This document shows, one piece after another, positions 43,156 to 53,899 of a stretch of DNA of 64,000 nt. The position numbers and the translations under genes were made by a program. The stretch is from Bombyx mori. Lineage: Eukaryota; Arthropoda; Insecta; Lepidoptera; Bombycidae. Each line of letters opens with the position of its first letter. Position 1 is the stretch's first letter. Below the pieces are notes generated by a model. The model did not search any database. It saw only the letters and a program-made list of their open reading frames with translations, and was not told the DNA's origin. The stretch is from assembly GCF_030269925.1 (NCBI RefSeq), contig NC_085107.1, positions 14,632,001 to 14,696,000 of the forward strand. The letters are read 5' to 3'.

Positions 43156-43199
43156 GGTGATAACGTTTCCCAACGTGTCGCTGGGAAAACGTTATCACC
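43156..43199. other. Hairpin, 17-18 bp stem
   Basis: GGTGATAACGTTTCCCA at 43156-43172 pairs with TGGGAAAACGTTATCACC at 43182-43199 with one bulge, loop of 9 bases. Possibly the end of a foldback element. No T-tract or coding context suggests a terminator. Confidence 0.65.
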
Positions 43200-43301
43200 A
43201 CATGTTTACATGAAAATCGGATCAAAGTAAGCGAACGTAATTATGCGGGTAACCAAACTGTGCGGGGAAAACTACACGTCGCAATGGGTGTTAGTCATTT
43301 T

Positions 43302-43530
43302 TCTATATCTATATCTATACTAATATTATAAAGAGGAAATATTTGTTTGTTTGTTTGTTTCGAATAGGCTCCGAAACTACTGGACCGATTTGAAAAATTC
43401 TTTTTCCATTAGAAGCCGACATTGTCCCTGATGAACATAGGCTACTTTTTTAAAATTTTATTTTATTTTATTTTTTTGGTTTCATGTGTGTTTTAATTTT
43501 TCCGAAGCGAAGCGAGGGCGGGTCGCTAGT
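43302..43530 (-). repeat. Interspersed repeat, family B
   Basis: Reverse complement of 6478-6676 and 61598-61814, with an (ATAGAT)n tail at its left end. Confidence 0.75.
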
Positions 43531-43534
43531 AATA

Positions 43535-43818
43535 AATATTCGCATCGCATTCTGATTGTGTGTTAGACTGATTTTCCAGAGACGATATCTTTCTAGAAGA
43601 TGTTTAGTATTCGAGTTTCAGGTGAATTCGCTCTTACTTCGAATTCTTTGTGTGTAGACGTCTTTTGTTTTCTGTTATATAACTCCAAAGGAAGATAAGA
43701 TGCCACATTTTGGAGCTATGCGAATCCCGAGGAGTATGAGGGAGGATATGAATCCGGACCGAAGTGATCAGACAGAGAACCAAAGCTGTCAACACAGCAC
43801 AGCGGATTAGTAAGCTGA
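43535..43818. other. Spacer
   Basis: No supported feature. A short frame at 43634-43855 runs into the retroposon and is not a gene. Confidence 0.3.
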
Positions 43819-43820
43819 AG

Positions 43821-44046
43821 TTTTTTTTATTGCTTAGACGGTTGGACGAGCTCACAGCCCACCTGGTGTTAAGTGGTTACTGGAGCCCATAGACGTCTAC
43901 AACGTAAATGCGTCTTGAAATATAAGTTCTAAGATATCAGTGTAGTTACAACGACTTCAAACTGAAACGTATTACTGTTTTACCGCGGAAATAGGCAAGG
44001 CGGTTGTACCTACCCGTGCGTACTCACAAGAGGTTTTACTACCAGT
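43821..44046 (-). mobile_element. Family A retroposon
   Basis: T-run tail at 43821, full order of landmarks, with 5' end at gaggttttactaccagta. Internal small deletions. Confidence 0.85.
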
Positions 44047-44084
44047 AATTAAGCAAATTATAATTTTGCGGGCTTAATTTTTAT

Positions 44085-44217
44085 TACACGATGTTATTCC
44101 TTCACCGTGGAAGTCAGTCGTGAACATTTGTTAAGTACGTATTTCATTAGAAAAATTGGTACCCGCCTGCGCTTGATACGAGTCCACTGGACGATTTTTC
44201 CGTTAGGCCACGACGAC
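44085..44217 (+). repeat. Interspersed repeat, family C
   Basis: Shares gtgaacatttgttaagtacg and atttcattagaaaaattgg with 15896-16012. Directly followed by a LINE ORF end. Confidence 0.65.
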
Positions 44218-44415
44218 TTTAGTGGCAATGGGCTGGCCGTATTAGCCGGACAACCGATGACCGTTGGAGTAAAGTCCAGGACGTCCCTCAGGCTCGGTGT
44301 AGTGACGATCTATGGTAGCTGGCGAGAGCTAGATGTCAGAAGCCAAGGATCGTGCTCTGTTGCGTATAATTGGAGGGGTCAATGTCCAGCAGTAGACTCC
44401 TATAGACAAATGATA
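44217..44415 (+). pseudogene. Decayed LINE reverse-transcriptase end
   Basis: Read on plus with frameshifts, the segment gives WAGRISRTTDDRWSK followed by remnants equivalent to a basic DNA-binding tail, and the LINE-typical gtccagcagtagactcctat near the end. This matches the C-terminal part of RTE-like LINE ORFs, which end soon after such motifs. Multiple frame breaks show it is old. Confidence 0.5.
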
Positions 44416-44419
44416 TGAT

Positions 44420-44905
44420 ATATAAATATTGATAGATAAGTTCGTATATATTGTGCTCATCGCTTATTTTGTTTATCAACAATCGCGTTTTGCCGCGCCA
44501 AGCTCGAAATTACATAATGTCGTAAGACATCGTTTAGACAATACAATTAAGACTTATTCCTGGTTATTATGTTTGTTGGTGTCGGTAGCCGCTTAACAAT
44601 AAATATCGGATGTATGTAAAGAATAGTCGCATTGAAAACAAACCCATAACAATCGATCTACTTCAGCATTCAAACGGAATACAATATTCTGCTCATCGCG
44701 ATTAGCCTACTTAGAGATTAGATCAGACTAATAGAATCCACCCAAACTGCTTATTGCTGCATTGAAATTGGTAGTTTTATGACCAGCAAGAATTCGTTTT
44801 AGCTGGGCTCATACGATTTGCAACACTTTTAATACCAACGCTATATAAATATGTTGAGGACAGCTTAAAGATAAAGAAAAATCTGCTCCTGTAGGCTTAT
44901 TGTTC
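44420..44905. other. Spacer
   Basis: No supported feature. Confidence 0.3.
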
Positions 44906-44907
44906 TA

Positions 44908-45130
44908 GTAGCTGACCCCGCAAGTATTGTTTTACCATATAAATTATTTCTAGGAAAGATAAATAACCTAGATACCGACTGCAGCGCCCTCTATCGGGCT
45001 GATTTGTGAATCTAAACCATCCAGAGTGCTACCCAAACGCATACAAAAAAAATCATTCAAATCGGTCCAGCCGTTTAGGAGGAGTTCAGTGACAAACACG
45101 CGCACAGAAGAAATATATATATTTATCGAT
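44908..45130 (+). repeat. Interspersed repeat (GTAGCTGACCCCGC type)
   Basis: Starts gtagctgaccccgcaag, contains gcgccctctatcgggctgat and aaatcggtccagccgtttag, and ends in ATAT repeats. Similar in plan to 16903-17160. Confidence 0.55.
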
Positions 45131-45134
45131 AAAA

Positions 45135-46385
45135 TTCGTATCTATATTATGGCCTATAACTATATATAACTTTCATTAGATGCTAGTATTAACTGTCCTA
45201 TCTACAAAACTTTTTTGAACTGTAACATTCCATAAAAAAGGAATGCCAATTACTTAACTGTTTTTTTTCTAAATTTGAATTGAGTTCGAAAGCACGACTC
45301 CGCTTAGTTGGAGGATTCGAGGATTCTGTTTCCTGCCTTATTTGTGAACTATATGACATTATCGAAATTTTAGGGTACAACAATAATCGTTTACCATAAT
45401 CGATACCAATATGAACATAAGTTAGTATTCTATTTTGATAATCGATTTACAAAAAAACATTAAATTACCATTATAATTTTGTTTATGACATAATTTCGTT
45501 CGGAAACATTAAATGAAGACACGTTTATTTGCGAATCTCTACAATGATCCTTTGTAAAATAAGCATGAATTATCGCATTCAGTGTTGAAGTTCGCGACGG
45601 CTACGACACTTTCTCCACCGACATAACCAGAACTGAAACATTGTCCGGTAAAACATCCATTCATCCTTTCACAGTTGTCTTGAATGAGCAGATGTGACGA
45701 GCTGATAACAAATAGACAACTTTTGATGGGTACCTCCTTCAAATTATAGCACACATAAAATAATAGTAGCCTATCGTTTGGTGCAATCGATTTTATAACT
45801 TACTCCCTTCGAAATAAAAAGCGTTATAGTTTGAAATTAGCTTGGAACGAATAAAACGTTATGTCCGCTATAAAATAATATCATGACATTGTGTAATGTA
45901 ACTAATAAATCAGTTCTATTAGTATTTTCTTGGTTTATAATAATCAATAATGAAATTTTTAGGCTAAAATTGATTAGGCCTTGAAAATAAATAAAAAAAG
46001 CCGCTTGTTTAATAATTGATTTTCGATTTATGGTTATTTTAATCATTGATGCGTTTATTTTGCGATTAAAATATAGAAACTAAAGTTTTTTTCGTTCCTG
46101 AGCTTATAAAAGAAATTCTTAGCGAATAGGAAAATTTCATTTTAAACGAGACATTTAATTGAATTCAGTACACCCTTAGGAGACAGAATAACAAAACATG
46201 AAAGCATCGTTCGCGTACTCCAGTAGGAAACTTTACGAGTATACGGAGAACGTAATTACGAGCTATATTTCAGCTTGCGCCGCTGTTAGTGAAACTTAAT
46301 CGGCGTTCGCAGGACACTCTCAAATTAAGTTTAATCGCAGCAAGTGAGGGGGTCAGTTAAAAAAGAGGCCCCCTAATCAGGTCCG
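45135..46385. other. AT-rich stretch without a gene
   Basis: No supported feature in about 1.2 kb. Confidence 0.35.
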
Positions 46386-46389
46386 CGCC

Positions 46390-46800
46390 AGCACGCGTTA
46401 GGTACGCACTTACATAATGAAAGGGGGAAGCGAGGGGTTAGAGGGGGGCGGGGTGCTGCTGGGGGCCGTCATCTGCGTACACCCTGTCCGGCCGCCCTCG
46501 ATCGATACCTATACGTGTGGACTTTATGTAAAAAGCCTCCTGCACACCCGGAGGACGGCGACCATAAGTGTCGAGAAACGAGTCGCCCCCGGGGAGAAGG
46601 CACGAAATATCTTCAATTTTCGAGAGAAAATTTTCCAATGCGGGGGCGAGAGCCCGCGGCGGAAGGGCTGGCTCGCTCCGGACGGCCGTGTCCGAAAAAT
46701 GCTCGAACCTTAATTGAATTTACAGATTTGCCTTTCGGAACGCACGCCCGGCCCGGCCCTAACACTGTTTATTGCGGGCCCTCGTTATGACTCTTTACGA
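46390..46800. other. G+C-rich, CpG-rich island
   Basis: About 400 bp of high G+C with many CpG, unlike anything else in the window and matching none of its repeat families. Open frames exist in several registers on both strands, as expected from composition, so I do not call a gene. It could be a promoter, 5' exon or regulatory element of a neighbouring gene. Confidence 0.4.
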
Positions 46801-47930
46801 GACGAGCACGCCGCGATCTGCCCGATAACTTTTTATTTATTTATTTTTCTAAATTACGTTTTCTCCATTGAACACTACCAATCTAAACAGCATTTTGATC
46901 ATCGCTCGAATCGGCTTAAATGTCATTTCATTTTTAACTTTACCGTAAATTAACGTGTTCGATTTATCAAAACCCCAAACCAAGCAACGTAGTTCGTACG
47001 AGTTGATATAGATCCGAAAAGTTTCACCGAAATAATACTGTTATATGTAATGTGGCATTCAGGTGCACATTAGTTTGATTGCGAAGCTTAAAAAAACCTA
47101 AAATAAACTATGTATCTAGTTAGGATTAGCGAAGATTCCAAGATGCGGCTTACGATCTAAAGCTTTTAAGTGTTTGAAATGAGATACTCGCACTGTTTAT
47201 CGTAACACAACGAAACCGTCTGAACAAAATGCAATAAAAGTATCGTGTTAAAAGGAAAACAAAAAAATAATCTCCCAAATTTTACGAGATAACTTCATAT
47301 TAAATACCCTTTTTTTAAACCTACTTATGAATGCTTAAGTCTGTGAGGATGTTGAATTTTTTGTTTGTACTACGCATTCACGAAAAACTGCTGACCCGAT
47401 TTTGATGTAACGTCACAATATAACAGGCTACAAATAAAAATAGCACCTAGGCTTTAATAAAGTAAGATCAAAGTGCGGTACACGGTGCAAAGGTATTTTT
47501 AAAAATGTTTTTATTTTATACGATTATCATAATTATTATCACCCATAATAGAACGATTAGCTTGTTACTAGTAGTACTTATTAAAAAAAAAAACGAAAAA
47601 AAGCTCAAACTTACGACTGAAGTGACTGAAGTTACGATAAATATGATTGATCAAAACGAGAATATGTGAAAGTTTTGTGAATGTATTTGCAGTCCGCTTA
47701 TTGGCGGCGTATATTGTGGGTTAAGCCTTCATATAGTGTGACGTCATGCAATTTAGTTCTTTGCTGGGACCGCTCAACACGGATTTACGGTCAGATCTAC
47801 TGACCAACTGTTGGAGGTCGAATGTAATAGCCGAAGTCCTAGCTGCTGCAGAAAAAATATATTTTTAAATTTTCTTTTATATAATACAAGCTGTCTTTAG
47901 TGCTAAATGTTTGTTTTAATGAGTTAAGCC
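46801..47930. other. AT-rich stretch
   Basis: No supported feature. Confidence 0.35.
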
Positions 47931-47936
47931 GCTTTT

Positions 47937-48094
47937 AGACTACGCTATAATATAATAGCATATAGTATATTACAATATCGCACACCATACATTGTTATAG
48001 ACACGTTCACACTGTACTGTACTATATATCATTGGCTAAGTATAGGCTTGCTATACTATAAGGCACTATAGTATAGCGTAGTCTGAAAGCAGCT
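47937..48094. mobile_element. PIF/Harbinger-like MITE
   Basis: A 158-bp element with 23-bp terminal inverted repeats, 21 of 23 identical (AGCCGCTTTTAGACTACGCT on the left; AGCTGCTTTCAGACTACGCT on the right, minus strand). It is flanked by TTA at 47934-47936 and 48095-48097, the 3-bp target typical of PIF/Harbinger. The core is made of tatagtat-type repeats. Confidence 0.75.
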
Positions 48095-48099
48095 TTACA

Positions 48100-48490
48100 A
48101 TTAACACTTATGTTTTAAGTTTGGTTGTGTAATTCTCGTTATGATGGTCTAGTATCGGCTTAAAACCAGGCGCGTCGTGAGCTCGTCTCCCGTAAAATAA
48201 TGAAAATGTATTTGCAACAAGATTGTAATGGCTTTTTCGTATTCAAGCTGACGTTAATTGTAAGAAATTCCGCAATAGACTGCCTTTCAACGCACTATCC
48301 TAATCTCATCTGACCTATTTTTACAGCAAGGCTTTCATGTTTTCTGATTTAAATGATGGCCATTCATTTCAATATAAGTGAGACTTGGATCGTCTCAAGG
48401 TTGACAGTACATACGCACCGTGCGAGTCTAATCTACTCTATCCTTAAACGCCCAAACCAACCGGAAAAACTTTATATCATTTTCCCATAG
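48100..48490. other. Spacer
   Basis: No supported feature. Confidence 0.3.
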
Positions 48491-48491
48491 A

Positions 48492-48636
48492 CACTGAGTT
48501 TTTCGCCGGGTCTTGTCAGTGGATCTCGATTCCGATCAGGTGGTAGATTCTACGAAGCACTGCTCTTGCTAGCGCTAGTATTGGCAAGATCTCTCGGGTT
48601 GAGACCGTGAGCTCACCTACCAAAATTTTTTTTTAT
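48492..48636 (+). mobile_element. Bm1-like SINE, sense strand
   Basis: ctgagtttttcgccgggtct, gatcaggtggtagattctac, gaagcactgctcttgctagc and gtgagctcacctacc appear in order. A T-rich run instead of poly(A) follows, so the tail is lost or the copy is truncated. Confidence 0.65.
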
Positions 48637-48639
48637 TAT

Positions 48640-49925
48640 CAATTATATCTCAGGCTTTGTATCTTAGTAGATTTTAGTTTCCACCATTTTCATCTCAATT
48701 CCAACATCGATATTTCCAAATTATTAATTCAAAACCATTGTGTATGAAGAAAAAAAGGGTTTTGACGTCAAATCGTTACGATAAACGCCCACGAAACATC
48801 CTAAGTCAATTGTATTGAATAGGTTTTGACGTTGTTAATAATTTCACTCGAACGATAACATTTTTGTTTTTATGGAAATACGGATAATATTAAGTTCTTG
48901 TTAATGTAAAATAACTCTATATAAAAATAAAAAAAACTACAAAAACTTTATCAGCTCATCATTCATAATGTTTGTTTATTTATTGTATTATATTATCATA
49001 GAAATAAAACAAAATATGTGCTGCATCGGCGGCCGCCAACAAACGCGCCAAAAGAAGTATAACTTCAAAAATGATTACGCAATCACGTTCTATTTAATTA
49101 TATTTTCTTATCCAAATTATTATTTAAAATTAAATCGCTTCTGAATAAGGAACATCTAGGAATAAAAGTTCTAGAATTCTTTATGCAAATTCAAATTGTA
49201 CATGAGTGCGGGGTCAACAAACCTCCTAATTTTTTTTTGTACTTCTTATTTATTCGACAAACATTTTTTTATATTAATTTCCAACTATAGTTTTCGAGTT
49301 TATTGTGCGTAAGTATGTATGTGACTTCGACTTTGGGTGCTCGAATTTGGGGACAATCACGAAGTTTCAAATCGTAATGCAACAACGAACGGCTCAAGCT
49401 ATGACTGCATCACTGCAGAAATAGGCGGGCTGTGACCCTGAATGGTCTCTAAAACCCTATCACTAATCTAATCTAATGTGACTATAAAATCACTTTTAGT
49501 GCCATTCTTTATTTGTTTGCCACTTACACATTCGCCTCCTTTATCGCGCCAAGTCGAAACTTTGGGTGGTTGTTATCGGCACTTCAGTGAAACCGCCAAA
49601 AATAACGCAAGGATTTTCAAGTAGAATTTGTAAAATCAGAGCTACCAAGTAACCAAATAGTGACGTATAAATTTTTCGAGTTGATTTTATTACACCATGT
49701 TAGAAAAGATTTGTGCAAACACAGTGAAGTCGATGTACAATCAATTAAGCCTGCCTCAGTATTTAATAAACTAATATACTTATTAGCATCACCACTATTC
49801 ATTGTCAATACCAAACGTGTCCTAAGAGTTGCTGCCTATAGGTATGAAGCAGTAAAAGCTCAGATATTAAAGCCTAATTCCCAGAGAACGATAGTAATAT
49901 AACTAACCGCTTATCCTTGCGTACT
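48640..49925. other. Stretch without a recognised gene
   Basis: Mostly A/T-rich. 49360-49440 (ctgcatcactgcagaaatag) may be a worn family A remnant. No gene supported. Confidence 0.3.
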
Positions 49926-49927
49926 TT

Positions 49928-50171
49928 ACTAGTGGTAGGACCTCTTGTGAGTCCGCGCGGGTAGGCACCACCGCCCTGCTTATTTCTGCCGTGAAGCAGT
50001 AATGCGTTTCGGTTTGAAGGGCGGGGCTGCCGTTGTAACTATACTTGAGACCTTAGAACTTATATCTCAAGGTGGGTGGCGCATTTACGTCGTAAATGTC
50101 TATGGGCTGCAGTAACCACTTAACACCAGGTGGGCTGTGAGCTCGTCCACCCATCTAGCAATAAAAAAAAA
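49928..50171 (+). mobile_element. Family A retroposon
   Basis: Starts ACTAGTGGTAGGACC, full body, and ends atctagcaataaaaaaaaa. Confidence 0.85.
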
Positions 50172-50590
50172 GATCCGACAAAAATCTCAGTGGGTATGAT
50201 GTATCGGTACACACACTGATACCAATATACCACCACCAATGGTGATCAGGGGCTTAGTTTCTTGTCAATTCCTCTCTCAATAGTGAAACTGTATTACAAA
50301 TCGGCAGTGTAGTCAAGGCGATATCAAAGTGCTTTTTTATTGTTTAACAAAATTAAAACTTTGATGTCATGTTTTAAGATAGGTGGCATTGATTTTGTGG
50401 GTTCTATGGGCCACAATAACTATACAATTTCAAATCGACCGTGATACTCCACCCACATAGAGTAATAATTCTAAGAGATTCTCACCCATCCAGAATATAC
50501 CACACGTACCCAACATAATAATATGTAATTCAATGAGTGGAAAGTATTTTTAAAAACAGCAACTACGTCGTTCGTAAACACACGTCATAT

Positions 50591-50715
50591 AATTACTGGT
50601 GGTAGGGGGTATTGTAAGCTGGGACGAATAGGTACCACAGTCCTATTTCTGAAATGCGAACCAGTCATGTGTTCCAGCTTAAGGGTGTCACAGCTTTCAT
50701 ACAATATAATCCGAT
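50591..50715 (+). repeat. Diverged family A 5' part
   Basis: attactggtggtagggggta, then gacgaataggtaccac and cctatttctga resemble the family A 5' half, after which similarity fades. Confidence 0.5.
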
Positions 50716-50802
50716 TACAGGAGCATGTCCTGTATGAACTCTGAGAATTAGCAGTAGCCACAATTCCGTCATCAAATGTTTTATTTGAAAACATAATTTA
50801 CG

Positions 50803-50912
50803 GTAGGCAGCGGCTTGGCTCTGCTCCTGGCATTGCTGAAGTCCATGGGCAATGGAAATCACTCACCATCAGGTGGGCTGCATGCTGGTCTGCTTACAAG
50901 CGCAATAAAAAA
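50803..50912 (+). repeat. LINE-tail repeat, family E
   Basis: ggtaggcagcggcttggctc, ttgctgaagtccatgggc and accatcaggtgggctgcatg, ending gcgcaataaaaaa. Best preserved copy of the family here. Confidence 0.65.
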
Positions 50913-50996
50913 TTTCCTTTCACAAAACTTGTTAGAAGAATTGATTCCCACTTAACACTAAGTCGATGAGCTTACTCAATGCAATACTATATAGTA

Positions 50997-52287
50997 CGAG
51001 GGCGGCACTGAACATTTCGGGAATTAACGAAGTGACACAACATTACTATTTAAAAATGTATTTATTGCTTTTCGAAGTATTCTCCGCGAAATTTAACACA
51101 TTTTTCCATACAATGGAACCAATCAATGAAGCAACCATTCCATTCGGAAGTTGGGGTCTCCAGAATGGCCGTTTTGTAGGCGTCCACAGCTTCTTCAGGT
51201 GATGAAAATCTCTGTCCACGCAATTTATTCTTTATTTTAGGGAAAGTATAGAAATCATTAGGGCTTAGGTCGGGGCTGTACGGCGGATGGTCTAATAATT
51301 CTATGTTTTCTTGCTCTAAAAACTCTTTTGTTCTGTGCGCGGTGTGAGAACTCGCATTGTCGTGATGGAGGATGATGCGGCGGTTGCAGTTCTCTTTACG
51401 GAGTTCAGAAACGACCTGTGGCAAACAAATGCTAGCATACCATTCTGCATTAACCGTTCTTTGTCCCTCAAGAGGAATAGTCGTAACATGGCCGGTTTTG
51501 GAGACAAACGTGGCCACCATTTTTTTTGCAACACTCCGTGAACGAACAATTTTTGTTGGCTTTAACTCATTTTCGAACACCCAAACTCGTGACTGGTTTT
51601 ATGTTTCGGGTTCGTACGCGTATATCCAGGATTCGTCACCTGATACAATGTTGTATACAGCATTTGAGGATCCTGCGTGGAATCTTTCGAGAGTTCTGAT
51701 GCACCAAGTAACGCGAGCCGCTTTTTGCTCTTCACAGAGCGAATGCGGTATCCATCGGGAAAACAACTTTTTTACACCTAATTGTTCATGCAAGATTATT
51801 TGTATTTGACTCATGCCAATGTCTAAAGTTGCCTGAATTTCGCGGTATGTCACATGTCGATCTTCCTCAATCAGCTTACGCACAGCATCAACGTTTTCTT
51901 GGGTGACTGCAGTTTTTGGACGACCTTGACGAGGATCATCACTGAGCTTGACACGTCCACGTTGAAACTCAGCAAACCAGCGATAAATTGTGGTTTTGGA
52001 TGGGGCTTCATCACCAAATGCAGAAATCATCCGGTCAACACACTGTTTTTGTGTTAAACCACTTCGAAAGTCATAATAAATCATCGCTCTTGAATTTTCT
52101 CGAGTCAATTCCATTTTCTCAACGACTAAACAAGTTTGAGAAAACCTCGTGACAAGACCGAGAATCTTTTTTTAAATAAATAAATGGTATTCGATTTTTA
52201 AAACCAAATAGTTTTCAATTAAAAAGATTTTAATATGACAGGAACAGTGGAAATATTCCATTGCCGATACTTTTAGTGCAGCCAGTA
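50997..52287 (-). mobile_element. Near-intact mariner transposon (DD34D)
   Basis: A 1291-bp element flanked by TA (50995-50996 and 52288-52289). Imperfect terminal inverted repeats of ~28 bp: left cgagggcggcactgaa, right (minus strand) tactggctgcactaaa, both continuing into a TCGG-containing motif. A single minus-strand transposase gene fills the centre, interrupted only by one nonsense codon. Confidence 0.9.
51062..52114 (-). pseudogene. Mariner transposase, one in-frame stop
   Basis: Would be 350 residues, the normal mariner length. From ATG at 52114: N-terminal helix-turn-helix region (TQKQCVDRMI, TTIYRWFAEFQRG), linker with QGRPKT (near residue 63), the family motif WIPHSL (121-126), first catalytic Asp in SGDESW (D160), then a TAA codon at 51599-51601 right after YEPET. 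Reading in the same frame beyond the stop, the rest is fully open: second Asp in HHDNASSHTA, then third Asp in YSPDLSPNDF with 34 residues between (DD34D), ending FRGEYFEKQ. One point change explains the loss, so decay is recent. Confidence 0.92.
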
Positions 52288-52289
52288 TA

Positions 52290-52450
52290 AGGATTAGTCC
52301 AGTGCTGATTAGAATTGCGGCAGTTTCAAAGCAACGCTTACCCATGATATTGACAGAGACAGACTGCCGATAACATCGTAGACGTTAGAATCAAGTGTGA
52401 TGCGGATCTGGGCAGTTTTTTAATTACGTATTTTAAATTTTGCAGGTTTA
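52290..52450. other. Spacer
   Basis: No supported feature. Confidence 0.3.
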
Positions 52451-52451
52451 T

Positions 52452-52640
52452 CTTTTATTAAACAATGTTATTCCTTCATCGTAGAAGCCACTTGTGAATG
52501 TGAGTTAAGTAAGTAACTTAAGTACTTATTTCACTGGAAAATTATATTGTTGGTACCTGCATGCGAAGATTGGAGATTGACTTAATTCAATACGAGTACA
52601 CCGAGCGCCTTATTCTTTAGGCCACGAAGACTTCAGCGAT
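52452..52640 (+). repeat. Diverged family C repeat
   Basis: gttattccttcatcgtagaa, ttatttcactggaaaatt, tggtacctgcatgcg and aggccacgaagacttc follow family C order, with insertions. Confidence 0.5.
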
Positions 52641-52779
52641 GACGCCCATCTTGAGACACAAACTCGAAGTTTTATTAGTAGAATTATATTGTATTACGGC
52701 TGTTTCAAACTCGCGCCAAAAAAAGGAAAACGTCACCTACGCGTGCCAGCTACAATACGTCCTAAATCATAATATGCTT

Positions 52780-52782
<3 letters not shown>

Positions 52783-52811
<29 letters not shown>

Positions 52812-52812
52812 T
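52783..52812. repeat. (GA)n microsatellite
   Basis: About 30 bases of perfect GA repeats. Confidence 0.95.
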
Positions 52813-52973
52813 ATGCCTGTTTTCCAGTGAATGCCCTAGTCGCCTTTAACTGGTTCCATAGGAAGAGATGCGGTAATGTAGGTAATTTAGGAAGACACTA
52901 AACGCCATCATATCATTTTGTCATCTGTTTGTCAGCCGTTTTTTTTTTTGTATCGAATCTAATAACAAGCCCC

Positions 52974-53040
52974 CATCGAACATTAAAAAAACAAGCCCCC
53001 AAAAAATCAAACATGAAAATAATAAGCTTTAATGTTCGAT
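52974..53040. other. Foldback with 11-bp perfect arms
   Basis: ATCGAACATTA (52974-52984) pairs with TAATGTTCGAT (53030-53040). Just inside the left arm and outside the right arm lie complementary C-run/A-run and T-run/G-run tracts that could extend pairing in an alternative register. Confidence 0.5.
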
Positions 53041-53069
53041 TTTTTTTGGGGGGCGGGGTTTTTTTTTAA

Positions 53070-53654
53070 ATATCCAAACTAAATAAATAAATAATAAACA
53101 ACATTAATCTAAATCTTTAGGTGTCCGTGAATATGTTTGTACGTCAATCATTAGACAAAGACTAGTATAATTCAAAATCAATCGTTGTATCACAAAATAT
53201 CAGTTGAGAACGTTTACATAAATATATTATGTTTATAAGATTTTATTTTTTCATGCTTGAAATTTAATATCGTTCAATAGTACTCCTTGACCTAGTGCCC
53301 AGAATTAAAATCGGAGATATGATTTGTATTGCTCGCTTTATTAGTTCAGGTATCGATCGAGTTGAATCTATGTTTTTGGCACTCGAATGCTTCCGAGAAC
53401 GTTCCCGCCGTACTATCGCCAGCGTCTGGAAGTTACTAAGCAAGTGTATTTAACAAATGGAAGCATAAATGTCTCTTGGACTTAGCGATAATGAAATACT
53501 TTAAAACAATAAAATACAGTTCACACAACGTGAATTATCACTTGGCCTTGGAATGGCCATCGTAATCTTCATACTGACCTTCGGTACAAAGAAAATTACG
53601 GTATTACGTACCTATCTCATTACTTTTCTCGAATATTGAATTTTATTATGTTAA
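53070..53654. other. AT-rich stretch
   Basis: No supported feature. Confidence 0.3.
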
Positions 53655-53655
53655 G

Positions 53656-53899
53656 TTTTTTTTTTAGTGTTTAGATGGGTGGACGAGCTCACAGCCCACC
53701 TGGTGTTAAGTGGTTACTGGAGCCTATAGACATCTACAACGTAAATGCGCCACCCACCTTGAAATATAAGTTCTAAGGTCTCAAGTATAGTTACAACGGC
53801 TGGCCTACCCTTCAAACCGAAACGCATTACTGCTTCACGGCAGAAATAGGCAGGGTGGTGGTACCTACCCGCGCGGACTCACAAGAGGTCCTACCACCT
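53656..53899 (-). mobile_element. Family A retroposon
   Basis: T-run tail at 53656-53665, intact body, and 5' end at gaggtcctaccacct. One of the best preserved copies. Confidence 0.88.

Noticed and set aside
46417..46790. Several overlapping frames in the G+C-rich island
   Set aside because: High G+C removes stop codons in all frames. Equal openness on both strands argues against a specific gene.
51316..51809. Plus-strand and alternate-frame ORFs across the 51-kb mariner
   Set aside because: They overlap the minus-strand transposase, whose catalytic motifs are unambiguous.
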